This document shows, piece after piece, positions 25,461 through 38,429 of a stretch of 64,000 bases of DNA (within the stretch, counting starts at the first letter, position 1; every line of letters begins with the position of its first letter). The stretch comes from Pteria penguin (lineage: Eukaryota; Mollusca; Bivalvia; Pterioida; Pteriidae): assembly GCA_035048485.1 (NCBI GenBank), contig CM068586.1, forward strand, positions 30,563,349 to 30,627,348, written 5' to 3'. Below the pieces are notes generated by a model. The model did no database searches and was not told where the DNA came from. It saw only the letters and a list, made by a program, of their open reading frames with translations. The translations under genes and the position numbers were made by a program.

Positions 25461-27165
25461 ATAGAACACTTTCAAGTTTAGCGTCAGCTTCTATGCACAG
25501 GTCGCAAAATAATGTTTTTATTATGATTACGTTCAAGGAAATCAGGCATTCATTGATGATAATGGTGATAGGGTTGTCATCATTCTATTGTGACCATTAT
25601 AGAAAAGCTTAGATAAACATTTATTCTTCATCATGAAATACAGTCCTTATTCTATCTATGTTACATGTAACGTCAATATCATTGTTCATGAGAAGGAACA
25701 ATATCCTTCCTGAAATGGTATAATGAGAAATAAACTAAAGTTATTTCACTTGAAAGTTTTGTTACTTTAAGTGTCACTAAAGAAGTTTTTTTGCAAAACC
25801 AATTAAACGTTCAATTTATACCATGTTGCTTGAGGTATTACTATCTCTAAAACAGTATTCCAATTTTATTTATTTATTAACTGGAAAAAGGAAATAATAT
25901 GCCTCTTGAAGTAAAGAGATCTTGTGCATTAAAAATTTGTCATTCATCTGGGTCGCACATATTGTTTCTCTCAACATTGTGCCTATCGTAGGTAGATCCT
26001 CCATTTGCAAGTGACAAATATGAGATGTCCCAAGAAGTTGCCTCTATTAAGATTTTAACAGTGTTCATGTTTTTATGTAGAGTGACTGGATTGTTATGAA
26101 TTTGATGATCACAGTATCTTTGAGGTGTATTGTAAAAAGTGTTTCAGTACTACTAAAGTTAATATTTCTCTTCAAAACACTATCAATACATGTTCATCAT
26201 GACCCGGCGTTAAGAGGAAACACATGGTCGCCGCCGTAATGGACATGGTAGATTAAATAGGTCATTGGACGATCTACTGCGGACAGCCAGAAATAACGGT
26301 CGTCAGGAACTTCTACATGCACTATCGTCTTTTCTGGTCACCAGATTAAAAACCTATCGTGGATGAGGCTGATCTAAGAAGTTTACGTAATACGGATAGA
26401 TTTAAACTTAAAATGATGTTAGCATTTTCATGTAACAAACTGTACCTTAATGTGCCCTTGCATCCCTAAATATTACAATTTATCATGGTTAAATTTGTAA
26501 GTAAATGTTTATACCTGCTTAATATCTCTATTATTTTTGTGGTCATAGAGTCAGATCTGAAATTCCGCAGTATAACGAGAGTCTTGAGCCACCACTGTTT
26601 TGCTATCAGTACAAAAGCCTTTTAGAATTTCCAGTTACATTCCAGTCACGTCTAATTCTAATACACTTAACTCTATTTCATCTTTCTGTTTATGCAATAA
26701 ATCTAAATATATTTATCAATCTGCTGGTCATATTATAACAGGTGTGTCCCAATGTAAAACGTCCGCTATCGTCGGACCACGCCGGCTGTGCAAATGACGG
26801 CAAGTTTTAAAATTTTGCTATTTACCGATACAAAATGCCAAGAATAGTAATAATTATTTAAAAAAAAAAATGATAAAATTTCTTAAGTACGGGGGCGGTT
26901 TGTTCTTGTTAATTATCGTGATATACAGGCAGACGCTTTTACCACTCGGCTATCGACGCGGTCAATTCAAAGAGTATAATGACTGCTAAGCGCGGCGAAA
27001 TTTGCATAACAAAAGGTTGTGCAGTATGTTTCCGGAAGTAGTGGCTAGTTTCCAGTCTCTGAAAGTAGTCTATGTCTCTGATTCTATTAATGAAAATTTC
27101 CATTTAGAAATATAACACTCATGATATCCTTCTTTACTAATGAATTAAATCACTAACTCTTTGCC
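25461..27165. other. Unrecognised stretch with a possible tRNA-related fragment
   Basis: On the minus strand near 26965-26895, TAGCCGAGTGGTAAAAGCG followed by TCTGCCTGT resembles the A-box half of a tRNA-derived SINE; the expected B-box is decayed (GAACAAACCGCC). A frame near 26210-26350 gives GRRRNGHGRLNRSLDDLLRT, which looks protein-like but is unknown to me. A 31-bp segment at 27052-27082 recurs at 39303-39334. Confidence 0.35.
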
Positions 27166-28550
27166 CTATCTGATCTTTCTTTCTATATTTAATGACCCTG
27201 ATGTAGCCAGAGAACTCTCTGAACTCCACGAACAATTTATTATTGTCCCAGCTGACAAAGCAGCAAACAATTATACCTTCGTTTGCAAAAGATTGTACAT
27301 TAGTTGTGTTGAATTACACTCTGCACCTGGAAATCCAACATACACACACACAAATTTATCTATTTCTGAAATACTTCAAAACCACAAATCTGTCCTCGAA
27401 TCTTTTGGAATTACCAAGACAAACTCGGACCTTGAATTACCTTATATTTATTGGATTCCAAAAATGCACAAAACCCCTTACAAACATCGTTTCATTGCTG
27501 GTTCTTCCAAGTGTACCACCAAACCTCTATCCATATTGCTATCGAAGATATTGACACACATGGTCTTCAAATTTACTGTGATACCGGAAGCTGAATAAAT
27601 CAGATGTGGATCCTCAAGAATTTTAAAGAACTTTTAGAGAAACTAAAATCTCCGAAATTTAATAATATTTTCAGCATCAAATCTTTTGACTTCTCCACGC
27701 TCTACACTACAATTCCGCATCAAAAGATCAAAAACAGACTTATTCGAAATTCTTTTTTCCATAAAACTGGAAATCGTAGATATAAATATCTTGTCATTGG
27801 GCGGGAAGATACATATTTTGTAAAAGAACACTCCGATGCAAAACAAAAGTATACCGAAGATCAAATCATCAAAATGCTGGAATTTTTAATAGACAATATT
27901 TTCGTGGTGTTTGGAGGGAACATTTTTCAGCAAATCATTGGCAATGCCATGGGAACTAACCGCGCCCCCTCTTCTTGCTGACATTTTCTTATATTCGTGT
28001 GAGGCAGAATTTATTCAAAACATGCTCTCCACAGGCAGAAAAAAGCCTTGTATCTCAGTTTAATTTTACGTATAGATATATAGATGACGTATTCTCAATC
28101 AATAATCCTAACTTTAAGGATTACATACACGAAATCTATCCCCATGAACTTGAGATAAAAGAGACAACAGAGAGCAATAATTCCGCTTCGTATCTGGATA
28201 TATTTTTAACTTTCGACAATAACGGTCATTTGAACACCTCTCTGTATGACAAACGTGGCGATTTTTACTTCCAAATAACTAACTTACCATTTCTTTGCAG
28301 CAATATCCCGTCCTCACCTGCCTATAGAGTTTTTATATCTCATCTTATAAGGTACGCAAGAGCCTGTTCTCTATACGACGGTTTTATTCCAAGGACCAAA
28401 CGACTGGCCACTAAGTTGCTCATGCATGGATATGTTAAAGAACGTCTGAAATCATCACTGAGGAAGTTCTACGGTCGCTATGGGGATCTTGTACGAAAAT
28501 ATGATGTGACTCTTTCTAGAATGATTGATAATATTCTGGAATGCGACTAG
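27166..28550 (+). pseudogene. PLE-B reverse transcriptase, frameshifted copy
   Basis: This encodes most of a Penelope-type reverse transcriptase that would copy element RNA into DNA. In order: DPDVARELSELHEQFIIVPA near 27195; IPKMHKTPYKHRFIAGSSK near 27456; motif A SFDFSTLYTTIPHQKIK near 27683; motif B AMGTNRAP near 27945; motif C YRYIDDV near 28070; SSPAYRVFISHLIRYARAC near 28315; and SSLRKFYGRYGDL near 28455, with a stop at 28548-28550. Frames change near 27575, near 27970 (one extra C) and near 28030, so it is dead. It is 5'-truncated relative to the copy at 62374-64000, which has at least 190 more residues before the PADKA block. No GIY-YIG endonuclease follows. Confidence 0.85.
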
Positions 28551-30682
28551 ATGGCCTGTTCAGTGAACACCAAATATGACTTTGTATACCAGTTTGTACT
28601 TTCGTATGTACAATTAGGAAACCAAAACTCTTGACATGTTTCTTAAGAACTGCTGTGTCGGGTGATGCATTCAAACAGGAGACGGTTCGCATATGTCTGA
28701 ATATGACACTATACATTGTAACGTACTTTTATTCCATGAGATATGCCTTTCACAACGATAATTCTTCGTTTTCTACTTATTGCATGTGCTTTTTGTGTGG
28801 AAAAGATACCTTATTGACAGGGAAGCAGATTTAAATAACTGACAACAAATCTCAGGAGTTGTAGAGTACCTGTATTTAGCAATTATGTTTACAAACTTTA
28901 ATATGTTTTAGGAAAGTATTTCATTCTTACAACGCAATAATCAATGAAAATTGAAAAAAAAGTTGAATTGGACACGTCACGAACATTCATTATCGAATAT
29001 GCTAGATTTTAGAATTTTATTTAAAACTTTTTGGTGTAGAAAAAGTGAGAACAAGAAAAGATTTTCTCAATCAGAAATAAAACTTTTTGACATGAAATTA
29101 AACAGCTTGAAATTAAAACATAAACTGTTGAATACCTTGTGTTGTAAGGTCTTTCAAACATTATATACAGAAAATACACAGTAGAAATCTATTTCTCTAT
29201 TTTGTTTTGAAAATAATTCAAAAGCCTTTGTCACAGTAACACTCTGCCTAATAAACTTTGATTTCTCTTTCCACCCAATACTTTGTATGCCTATTAATTC
29301 ATAGCTTTCGCGGAAAATTTATTGAATTTCGTGATGTCACAATACATTTTCAATGTTTGTCCGAGGTATGACCGAGGTGTAAAGTATTGTGACGTCATCT
29401 GATTTGACAATTTTTCGCGCATAAAGGGAAGGGTCAATTATATAATCACTTTGAAGTGTAAAAATTTATGAGCAATAATATCTTCATTACCAAAACATTT
29501 TCTCATAAATATGAAATTAAAATAAGAAAATCTAAAATGCTTAGTTACAGGGCAGTGATCAATAATGAATAAAATAGGATATTAGCTATCACGGACAACA
29601 AGGACAACCTGGCATGAAGGTTATTAACATTGGCTAAAGCTCGAGTTCCAACTAGATATCCGCCAAGGTTTTGCTTCTAGGAATACCATGCCAGTTTTTT
29701 TAGTTTATAAAACTTTTCGAGAGGGTTGTCCTGGAAATACATACTCGAAATTGTCGACCATGCACTCCAAATTTATTTTAACGCTCATAAGCGGCCCAGT
29801 AGCAGTATTTTTATCGATTAGGACGGGGAAAATATACTTTTTCTTTTGTGTAAATAGAGGATTATGAAATGTTAATTATCGCTTTATTATATGGAAATAT
29901 AGGGAAAATTAATGTGATATGGTGAAACTGATAGTATCGGTGATTATGTAAATTAAAATTGATATAACGTCATCGTATGGTGAGATAGGAGTATATTATT
30001 AATGGCATGATTCCATGTATGTGGGTCATATTTTACACCTCATGTAACGTCACTGCCGTTTGCTACAATTACAATCGATAAATGATTATAGAGCAAGATA
30101 TCGAGAAATTAAATGCCACAGAGTTAATCTTGGACTCCTCGAAGTTTGTCAATGCCATTTCTTCATCATGTGAGTAAACGACTTAAACAGACAGAGGCAG
30201 AGAAAATTATTATTAAAATTATACATGTTTATATCTCATGAAACATTGACAGGTGTTACAATAGTTAGGGAAAGAAGGTAAACAACGCAGAAGTACCGAA
30301 TGGTTAACCATAAAAGTACAATATCGTGTATAATGTTATATTCAGACAAATGCGAATCCCAATTAGCATATAATTTAAAGAGACAGTCCACGAAGACTAT
30401 AATTTATAATTCAAAGAGACAAGCCTCGATTTAAAAAATATATATTTAATCTAAAGAGACAGGCCACGAAGACTGGCGGAGGGAAAACAAAAGTAGATTT
30501 GACAGTAAAAGAGGTACTTCATACAAGACAGAATGGAAGGCCTAATGTAGTCTGGTAAGATGGGTTTGAGAGCGATGGTAAGTTTTACAAATACTGTAGG
30601 ATAAATTATAAATACTCAATACATAAAATTTTACTGGCATTCATTGTAAGACAATAATGGCATAACGTGTAAAATCTAAATA
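28551..30682. other. Unrecognised stretch after PLE-B
   Basis: The first 100 bp may be the remains of the PLE-B tail. Near 30380-30475 the phrase AAAGAGACAGTCCACGAAGA and a close variant (AAAGAGACAGGCCACGAAGA) occur about 70 bp apart, a small local duplication. I see no gene; the plus frame at 28951-29184 matches no family I know. Confidence 0.4.
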
Positions 30683-31304
30683 CAGATGGGTGCAGTCCTA
30701 ACATAACATTCACGTTAACGCGAAAAGCAGTCGCGAGGACTGCTTTAGCACACGTGCCAGGACTGCTCGACCGGACGCGCGTGCGCTCCCCGCGTTAACG
30801 CGGGAGGGAATTCGCGTTAACACGAATTATTCCCGCGTGCGCTCGGTCCGTCGCACGTTCACATGTCTATATTTGTAATTCTCTATGCAGTGCGGATGGA
30901 GAAAATAAAATGGATCTAATTAAATTACCTCTAATGTTGCCGTAAAAGCGTGTATTAAATGTTATTTTAAAATGACACCCTGCATTAAGGATTTCATATG
31001 TAATATAGCAAAGGAAATTATCGCTTAGACATGCAATAAGGTATTTATGAAAAAAAAAACTTCGTCAGTTTATACTAGCATGATTACTTTCTAATTTCAT
31101 TTATTTATTTATTTTTAATGAATTTATTTATGTATCTATTTCTTATTTGTTGATTCATTTATAACTAATTTATGTATTTACACGTGTTTCTTATTTATGT
31201 AATTATTATTATTAATTTTATTAATTTTGATAAAGCTATTTTCTTATTTATGAATATAGTAGTTATCATCATTATTATTATCTTTATTGATTTTAATTTC
31301 ATAA

Positions 31305-31335
<31 letters not shown>

Positions 31336-31824
31336 AATTATTATTATTATTATTATTATCATTATTACTATTATTATTATTATTATTAATATTGTTATTA
31401 TTATTATTATTTTCCTAAACTAAGAATTTAATTAAAGTCATTGTTCGGAAATTCTGTTCAATATTTTTTAAAATATCCCTTAACTCGGAAGGGTTTTATT
31501 TAATTCTAAATATTTTATTTATATGTTTTAATATTTATATACACAATATATATGTATATCTATTTTCCTTCAAATTCTTCTATATGAACATGTTAATACA
31601 AGTTATAAGTTGTAAGCAAGCGAACGTGGCTGTCAAGCACGTTCACGCGGCAGTCAAGCGCGTTAACGCGGCAGTCAAGCGCGTTCACGCGGTCTCGAAA
31701 TTAAGTTAGTGGAAATCTGCGTTAACGCAAATGCGTGCGCTCAGCAGTCCTGAGCGCACGAGGAAAGCAAACTTCACGTTAACGCGACGTGAACATAATG
31801 TTATGTTAGGACTGCACCTAACTG
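30683..31824. mobile_element. TA-flanked inverted-repeat element with GTTAAC-rich ends
   Basis: The left end reads CAGATGGGTGCAGTCCTAAC then ATAACATT; the reverse complement of the right end reads CAGTTAGGTGCAGTCCTAAC then ATAACATT. Both sides are flanked by TA (30681-30682, 31825-31826). Just inside, both ends are rich in CACGTTAACGCG-type palindromes, and the right end has a direct repeat (GCAGTCAAGCGCGTTAACGC, GCAGTCAAGCGCGTTCACGC). The middle is AT-rich with an (ATT)n microsatellite and no transposase. TA flanks and CAG ends suggest a non-autonomous Tc1/mariner-like element. Confidence 0.8.
31299..31412 (+). repeat. (ATT)n microsatellite
   Basis: An imperfect ATT trinucleotide tract inside the TA-flanked element. 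The overlapping frame made of repeated isoleucine is an artefact. Confidence 0.9.
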
Positions 31825-31916
31825 TATTATATAATTATAATAAATTTAACACAAGATGAACTTCTTTGAAGTTTTTCAAATGATAATAAATGCAACAGAC
31901 CATTTTCGAGTTACCG

Positions 31917-34423
31917 TTACGGTTCAAATTTTACGTAGCTTTAATCTAAAACCTTGCTCATGCTTACTTCCGGTTGATTGTTGTTACCGTGCAACTCGAA
32001 AATTGATCTCGCGTAAAGCGGATTCACTGATTGATTTAGATTTTAAAAGTAACTCCAGTAGAGAGAGGTGACTTGTTACAAAAAAACCAATTGGTGAAAT
32101 TATGCAGATTTGTCGAGGAGTAGTCCGACTTGAACAGCTGTTGACAGTGTGAAACTTGAAATGATGCAATGAACAGCGGCCAGCTGATGGCCGTGATGAA
32201 CAGTGAAAGTGAAAGACTTAGACTGCCAAAGTTTTTCGTTAATTCGCGCTCGATGATTTATCATTAATGTTCATTGTTAGTCCCATACATAATTAATAAT
32301 TGTTCTTAATGATACATTAAATTATGTAACTGACATTATGCATGTTCCCTATCTTTTTCTTACATTAGTATTTACGCAGTTACAAGTGTGCTAATGAATT
32401 GAGCATTATACTTCATGATGAACCTGACATGACGTGTCAATACACCATTCAAGATGCACATTGAATATCCATGATTATCAAGGATCAAGTGGCATTCTCT
32501 CACTATGCCTATGGTTAAGGACCTTAATCTACTGAGACTACGTTTTTCATCTCTTCCATACTCCATATAGTAATTTGCTTGAGACATGCATACAGCAATA
32601 TATTCCTTTACCACTATTATCAGCTGATAATGCCTATGTAGAATTGCTTGCAAAGGAGACTAGTACAACAGAAACTTATACTGACTATTCCATTCCCACT
32701 TGAAAAATTTGAAGTCAGAATACAGTTATCATCATCATGTCACATTGCTAAACTTAGTAAATACCTCTGTCATACCTTAATGAAAATAAATTGTGATGTC
32801 ACAATTTTCAGCGAATATTTCTAAATGGAAAGAGGAGAAAAGAAGAAGTTGATACTTTTATTTTGGATAGAGAGATTGTTGTAGAGGAAGATTCCTAATA
32901 TCAGGGTTGGTTTAAGAGTTTACATTTAATTCTCACCCACACATGGAGTATGCAGTTATTATGATCTTTTACTGGTATAAGAATAAGTGTGGTCAGTATG
33001 GGGAAATTTAGAGAATTTAGCCCTATAAAAATGATAAAAATTATGAAAGCTATATTATAAGCTGTTTGTGGCAAATTATATAAATGATGTTGAGATTTAT
33101 GGAGAGTTGATTCAAAGGAGTGGCTGCACTTGACTGAAGCATACCGGTAATTACATATACAAGCAATATTTTACGGTACATGTACATGGATATTAATACT
33201 AATATAGCCATTACTTATATTCTAACAAACTTAAACTCTTTAGCTCTTATACTGATAGTAGTTTTTGTTGCAGGATTTTATTTTCTAATGTAGTTTTTCA
33301 TTGTTTTTGGTGGCAACTGTGAGAAGTGCAAGTATTAAATGGCTTGAAATACATGTACAGGTCTTATTTGCACTTGACATGCTGGCCACATTTCCATTTA
33401 AGCATCATGCTTACAGTTCCATCTATGTTATGATCATAGACAAGATTCTGTGTATCACTTTTTATCAATGGGAGATCATACACAGTTGCATGTAGTGATG
33501 GCAAACTGTATCAGTTACTTTTTAGTTTTCATTTCCTTGACTTTCTATTACATGTACATTTTAAATTTTAAACCTTTAATATTGTTGGATAATTGACTGA
33601 TTTATAATTGAGAAAAACATCAAAGTATACTGTGATGAATCAAACATTTTTATAGTAATCAACATCAGTCATTATATTTGATTGATTTATTAGTTAGCAT
33701 AGATATGATTATATGCATGTACATCAATGATACTGATAGGACTCCCAAGAAACTTTTTAATTAAATTTGTAGGTTAATTTGTTTTTATCACTCTATGTTA
33801 TATTTTATGAAATAAGACAGGTCCTCTTAACAAATATTTTGTATTTTCCATCAGTTCCTGTTCCTTTTGATATCTCTCTTATCCTCAGAGGTGAAATGTG
33901 TTTGTCTCCAAATCGCTGCTCAGTGATCTTCAGAGGTAATACCTGTATGTATCTCCATATCCCTTATCAGAGGTGTATGTAACTTTCATGTTCAGAGGCG
34001 AAATTGTCTGAGTTTGCATATCCCTGCTCAGTGGTGTATGTAACTTTCATCCACGATTTCACAAGGCAGTAGGAATGGTCATCTCCACATGACACTGAAT
34101 TACAGAAAAAGTAAAATGAATTATTTTAATGTAACCAACACTTTGCTGTTTTCTCATATGATTTGATACATAACAAATAGCAGGTCCATAACCATAATTA
34201 TGTAAACCTACCTAAATATTTTATGGTAAAATGATGAAAGCACTGATCAACATAGCTGATTAAAGTGAAAGTTTCAGTAAAAATAAATTTCAGATATTTC
34301 TGAGGGAACATATTGTTATAAGAAATACTTCTAAAAGTTACTTAGAGTTACTAATTATTAAACAGACTTGTATGAATTACTCAATTATATTATGGAAATT
34401 TTTACATTTTTCAAAAATCTCAC
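31917..34423. other. Interior stretch with no recognised gene
   Basis: Low in recognisable repeats. Around 33880-34050 an imperfect tandem of roughly 70 bp recurs (TCAGAGGTG, ATCCC/ATCGCT-GCTCAG, GTATGTAACTTTCAT). The minus frame at 32372-32653 has no domain that I recognise. Confidence 0.4.
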
Positions 34424-34909
34424 CACATGGAACTGATGATCATCTCAGTGATCCTGGACGTCAGTAGTGGTACAGTACTCGGTAGTGTCAGTATGGATAG
34501 TACCCGGTAGCAATGTCTCAGGTTCTAGTTCAGCTAGCTTTACTGGTCTGATGCTTCTCTTGGTTTTACGGGCATTTTGAAGTAGGCACATAATGTGGAA
34601 TTTTTTAAAGTAGGCATAATCTTTGGTATCAACATAATGCGAGAAGCAGAGTCTGTGATTATATGCATCACATGGAACTGATGATCATCTCAGTGATCCT
34701 GGACGTCAGTAGTGGTACAGTACTCGGTAGTGTCAGTATGGATAGTACCCGGTAGCAATGTCAGGTTCTAGTTCAGCTAGCTTACTGGTCTGATGCTTCT
34801 CTTGGTTTTACGGGCATTTTGAAGTAGGCACATAATGTGGGATTTTTTAAAGTAGGCATAATCTTTGGTATCAACATAATGCGAGAAGCAAAGTCTGCGA
34901 TTATATGCA
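34424..34909 (+). repeat. 245-bp tandem duplication
   Basis: The unit starting CACATGGAACTGATGATCAT at 34424 repeats at 34669 with only a few differences, and similarity stops at 34909. Each unit contains CGGTAGTGTCAGTATGGATA and GAAGTAGGCACATAATGTGG. The high identity indicates a recent duplication. Confidence 0.9.
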
Positions 34910-35522
34910 GACTTGTAATTTTTTTTCTCAACATCCCTTTGCTACGTCTTCTTTTTCCGCTAAACAAAGAGGCGAACACCATCACTGCGTCAGGACAAAA
35001 TATAGGGACTATCTTTTATCATTTTGTCACTTGACAAAGGCTTGACAATCATAATTTGTAAAACATTGTTACTTTTATGGTTACCACGATGTTTACGGAA
35101 CATAACTAAGGAAACCGGAGGCTGGCATGCACAAGTAACTAAGGATTTCTAAATATAACTTCAATAAAATACGGGTTTATAACGGTCAGATTCTGTAACT
35201 CGAAAATGGTCTATTAACGTGTTGTGGTCTAATATAAGTTTCATGACATACATATTTTTTCACATCTTGAAAGAAGTTGCATGCTGATGGAATATATATT
35301 TATCTCTTTGTGATAATATTTATTCATGTAGATAAATCTAGAAATCCTTATATTTTAGCATCATCAACCCATTACAAAAACAATGTGGAAGAAAATAATA
35401 AAGTTGAAGGAAATAACAACAGGCTAGACAATTAGATTATCTTTGTTACATATTGGACAGTGGAAATTGTTATCATTTTTTATTAATATCACTGTCCATT
35501 TAAATAGTATAAGCATAATGGC

Positions 35523-36475
35523 TCTGAAATAAAAACAGAAGACATCTCACCAAGCTATGTGATACAAATCACCAACATTCAAATAAGACATGATAATAGT
35601 ACATTAAACACAGAAAATGACATTACAACAATATTCGATTGTACTGCAGATAGGATATCGTCGTAGGACGGTCAATTGAATTAACAAATGTAACTCGACT
35701 GGTTACCCGCTTTGCGCGAGCCCACTTTAAATTTTCCGTCATGGAATTTTATAAATCACTCTAAAACTAAGGAGCATCTCCCTCATGCATAGCTCTGTCC
35801 TTATATTGATTCTTTGGCTCACTTTATCGGTCATTTTGGTTTTGATATAGCTCTTCAAATATTTATAAATATCAGAATTCCAACCATTCGGTCACAAACA
35901 TCATTGAAGAGTCATAAGTTGTCGAAATGCGCATCTGGTGAACAAAATTAAAAGGTATATATGTTCTATATTTATTATCAACAATGTATAAATAATCCTC
36001 AAAACGGGTTTCCCAAGAAGAGAGGTTATGAAAATTGATACACAAGAAGCGTTTTATGGAATAATATGCTAGAATCAAAAATATGTTATGTGACATCAAT
36101 ATAAGTAAATCGTACTCTGCTCGTCTGTAAGCGGGCTCAGATGTTTGATCTGTAGAAGTCCCGATTAACAGTTAGAGAGGACAAGGTTTAGGACCTTGTC
36201 TGCTCTGAAGAGGTTTGGACAAGGCTCGACATAGAGTCTCCACCGCCCTGCAATGTTCAAGTTAAAGTCTGTATTAGGCTGTAGAGGGGCCCAATACAAG
36301 ACCTATGGTCTTTGCGAAGATCTCAGTGTCATACTGTCGATGTCGAAGGCGTTTAATTATTTTAGGGCCCGTCGATATGAAATTATGTCGGAATAAGATC
36401 TGAAAAAATTTACAAAATCTTTTTCGAAGTTTTTGATAATTATAGCCCTGAGTGAGAATTTTGAAAGTGATTTGC
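35523..36475 (-). pseudogene. PLE-A C-terminus and tail, split by an R1 repeat
   Basis: On the minus strand the frame at 36475-36230 reads FKILTQGYNYQKLRKRFCKF, an internal deletion, then ISTGPKIIKRLRHRQYDTEI and KTIGLVLGPSTA, matching the C-terminal part of PLE-A. The usual stop position is altered. The tail follows (36220-35985: CTAACTGTTAATCGGGACTT and so on) and continues at 35705-35523 with a diverged core and the 3' end of variant 1. An R1 repeat occupies 35706-35985, and about 60 bp of tail are missing at that point, so R1 or a deletion broke this tail. Confidence 0.7.
35706..35985 (-). repeat. Dispersed repeat R1 inside a PLE-A tail
   Basis: This is the longest R1 copy. On the minus strand it runs ATAGAACATATATACCTTTT, CACCAGATGCGCATTTCGAC, GACTCTTCAATGATG, TTTGAAGAGCTA, CAAAATGACCGATAAAGTGA, GCTATGCATGAGGGAGATGC, TTTTAGAGTGATTTAT and CATGACGGAAAATTT. 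Confidence 0.75.
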
Positions 36476-37969
36476 ACATTTTTTGGCGTGAAAATGCAAA
36501 ACTTTAGTGCAGGAAGTCTAGGGACAATCTAAATAAGGAAAATTAACAATAGGAAATCATTATTTTGATATCTAAATCCAAGAAAGGTGTTTCCTTTTAG
36601 AAGTACTGGCTTTGTTTAATTGAATTTCAGGTGGATAAATGTCAGTAATATATATTTCAAACTTAGAGTTATCGATTACTTAAATATCTTCAGGTTATGA
36701 AAGATGTCATTGAACTTATCAATAAAATTGAAATGTTTTCAGGTTTTAATATAATGCATTCTCTTTTTATAAACATATAAAAATAAATCGCAGTTACTAC
36801 TCATACGAATCCCAATAATGTGTCGGTAAATCTGGCCATAAAATTGCACATAAATATTATTCAAAATTCTGATGGCATTACCATAACTCAGTATAACTCC
36901 AATAGTTTTTATTATCATGTATTAATTTGTCTGAGAAAAATCCAGATGCAACTGAGGTTCCGCGGTATGATTTACACTATTTGTTGAAACTCCAGCGTAT
37001 GAGAGACAACAATTTGGTTTTGATTAAGTAAAGATGTAGAGACGTATTGTCGAAAATCACAAGTGGAAACTGGATTAGATTCAAAATTTCTCAAACGGAA
37101 TTTTTCAATGGCTTCGGGTAGAATTTCTTATTGACCAAAATAATAGGCGTTACTTTTATTAAAAGCAACATTACAGTATTTAATAACATGTCCTGCAGTA
37201 AAAGCAGAAGCATTGTGTTTAGAAAAAAAAGTTGTAGAATAATGACTGTAATTTGATATGAAACATGATTTATATGGACTTTAGTGTAATTTAGGAAGCC
37301 AATACATGGTTGAAAGATCTTTTTATTCATATTGAAATCGCACATAGCTATACAAAGGTCAGGTAGGACCTTGTCCTTTAACAATTTCACATTAGTAGCT
37401 GCTGTGTATATAGACAGAAGTATTATATATGTCAGCCATTTTCTTTTTTATAAACTAGACCGGTATTTTATGTGGCTGTTTGAATAAATGGGGATTTAGT
37501 ATAAAAGCATCTGTGCGAATATCTATTACTTTTAGGATTTCATTTTTCATTCATTCAAAGCATATACTTTTACACCTTCTATTTATACAAGAAGTGTTGA
37601 GTGCTTCTTCAACAAAATCTCGGCATTTGGTAAAATCTATCCTGGAAGATAATCTGTGTTTCGCCCTTAATTAAAAAGCGAGCGTAAATATTTGTCTGAA
37701 ATACATTTAAGAGCAATAATCACCAATTTGATCAGATCAATTCAAGAAAAAATTTAAGTGCTAAGATTCTTTTGACGTTTTTTAAATTTATTTTATTGTT
37801 ATTAATATTTATTTTTTTAGCAATTAGATTATAGCAATATGTCATACATTTCAAACGATTGTCTCAAAGAGGATTGCCATCCCCCTTTATTTACTATGGT
37901 TTCGGAATAAAATACCGCGGACCAGATCCTTGTGTTGCGCTGAATCTAAACAAGCAGTATTATTAAAGA
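36476..37969. other. Unrecognised stretch
   Basis: No gene signature. Near 37255-37330 the phrase TGATTTATATGGACTTTAG and ATGGTTGAAAGATC also occurs at 16488-16530 (TGATTTATATGGACTTTAGG, ATGGTTGGAAGATC), indicating another low-copy dispersed repeat. Confidence 0.45.

Positions 37970-38042
<73 letters not shown>
37970..38042. repeat. (TA)n microsatellite
   Basis: An almost pure TA tract directly abutting the SINE copy that starts at 38044. Confidence 0.95.
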
Positions 38043-38043
<1 letters not shown>

Positions 38044-38045
<2 letters not shown>

Positions 38046-38235
38046 CATCCTATATTTCACTTATAATCGTTCCTCGTCTGGGACTCGAACCCACGGCCTA
38101 TGGTACCGAATCACCTAGCTGTCATGCATCCGACCCTCTAATCGACTGAGCTACCTGAGCTCCACAAAATAGAGCTTTAATAGCCAATCATTAGCTAATC
38201 GCACGCATGACAACACAGCCGCGGAAAGTGAAGGG
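38044..38235 (-). repeat. tRNA-related SINE, copy 1
   Basis: On the minus strand a 5' unit (CCTTCACTTTCCGCGG to GAGCTCTATTTTGTGGAGCT) leads into a tRNA-like region with A-box GTAGCTCAGTCGATTAGAGG and B-box GTGGGTTCGAGTCCC. Such boxes form an internal RNA polymerase III promoter. The spacing between boxes is longer than in a normal tRNA and the acceptor stem is not paired, so this is a SINE and not a tRNA gene. Confidence 0.75.
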
Positions 38236-38429
38236 ATTTACCCGACGTAAACGCAGGCGGATCATCTGAAAGAATACAATCACTGAAAGAGAAATAAACA
38301 TATAAAGCACAAATAGAATCAGTGAAACACCTGGGAGTACTATGGATCTTGGATCCCCGAAGGAATACCTGTAGAAAATAAAGACAAATTAGACAAACAT
38401 ATAAAGCGCAAAGACACTACAGCTAACAA

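Larger units (their letters stand above)
31894..35215. mobile_element. Possible 3.3-kb unit bounded by 21-bp inverted repeats
   Basis: Positions 31894-31914 read AACAGACCATTTTCGAGTTA plus C, and the reverse complement of 35195-35215 differs from it at one base. The interior shows no transposase. I could not identify target duplications, so the pair may be two ends of one element or two independent solo repeats. Confidence 0.35.

Noticed and set aside
31172..31423. Plus-strand frame rich in isoleucine
   Set aside because: It reads an (ATT)n microsatellite inside a mobile element.
38075..38165. tRNA gene
   Set aside because: A- and B-box are present, but box spacing is too long and no acceptor stem pairs; a second copy shows that it is a SINE.
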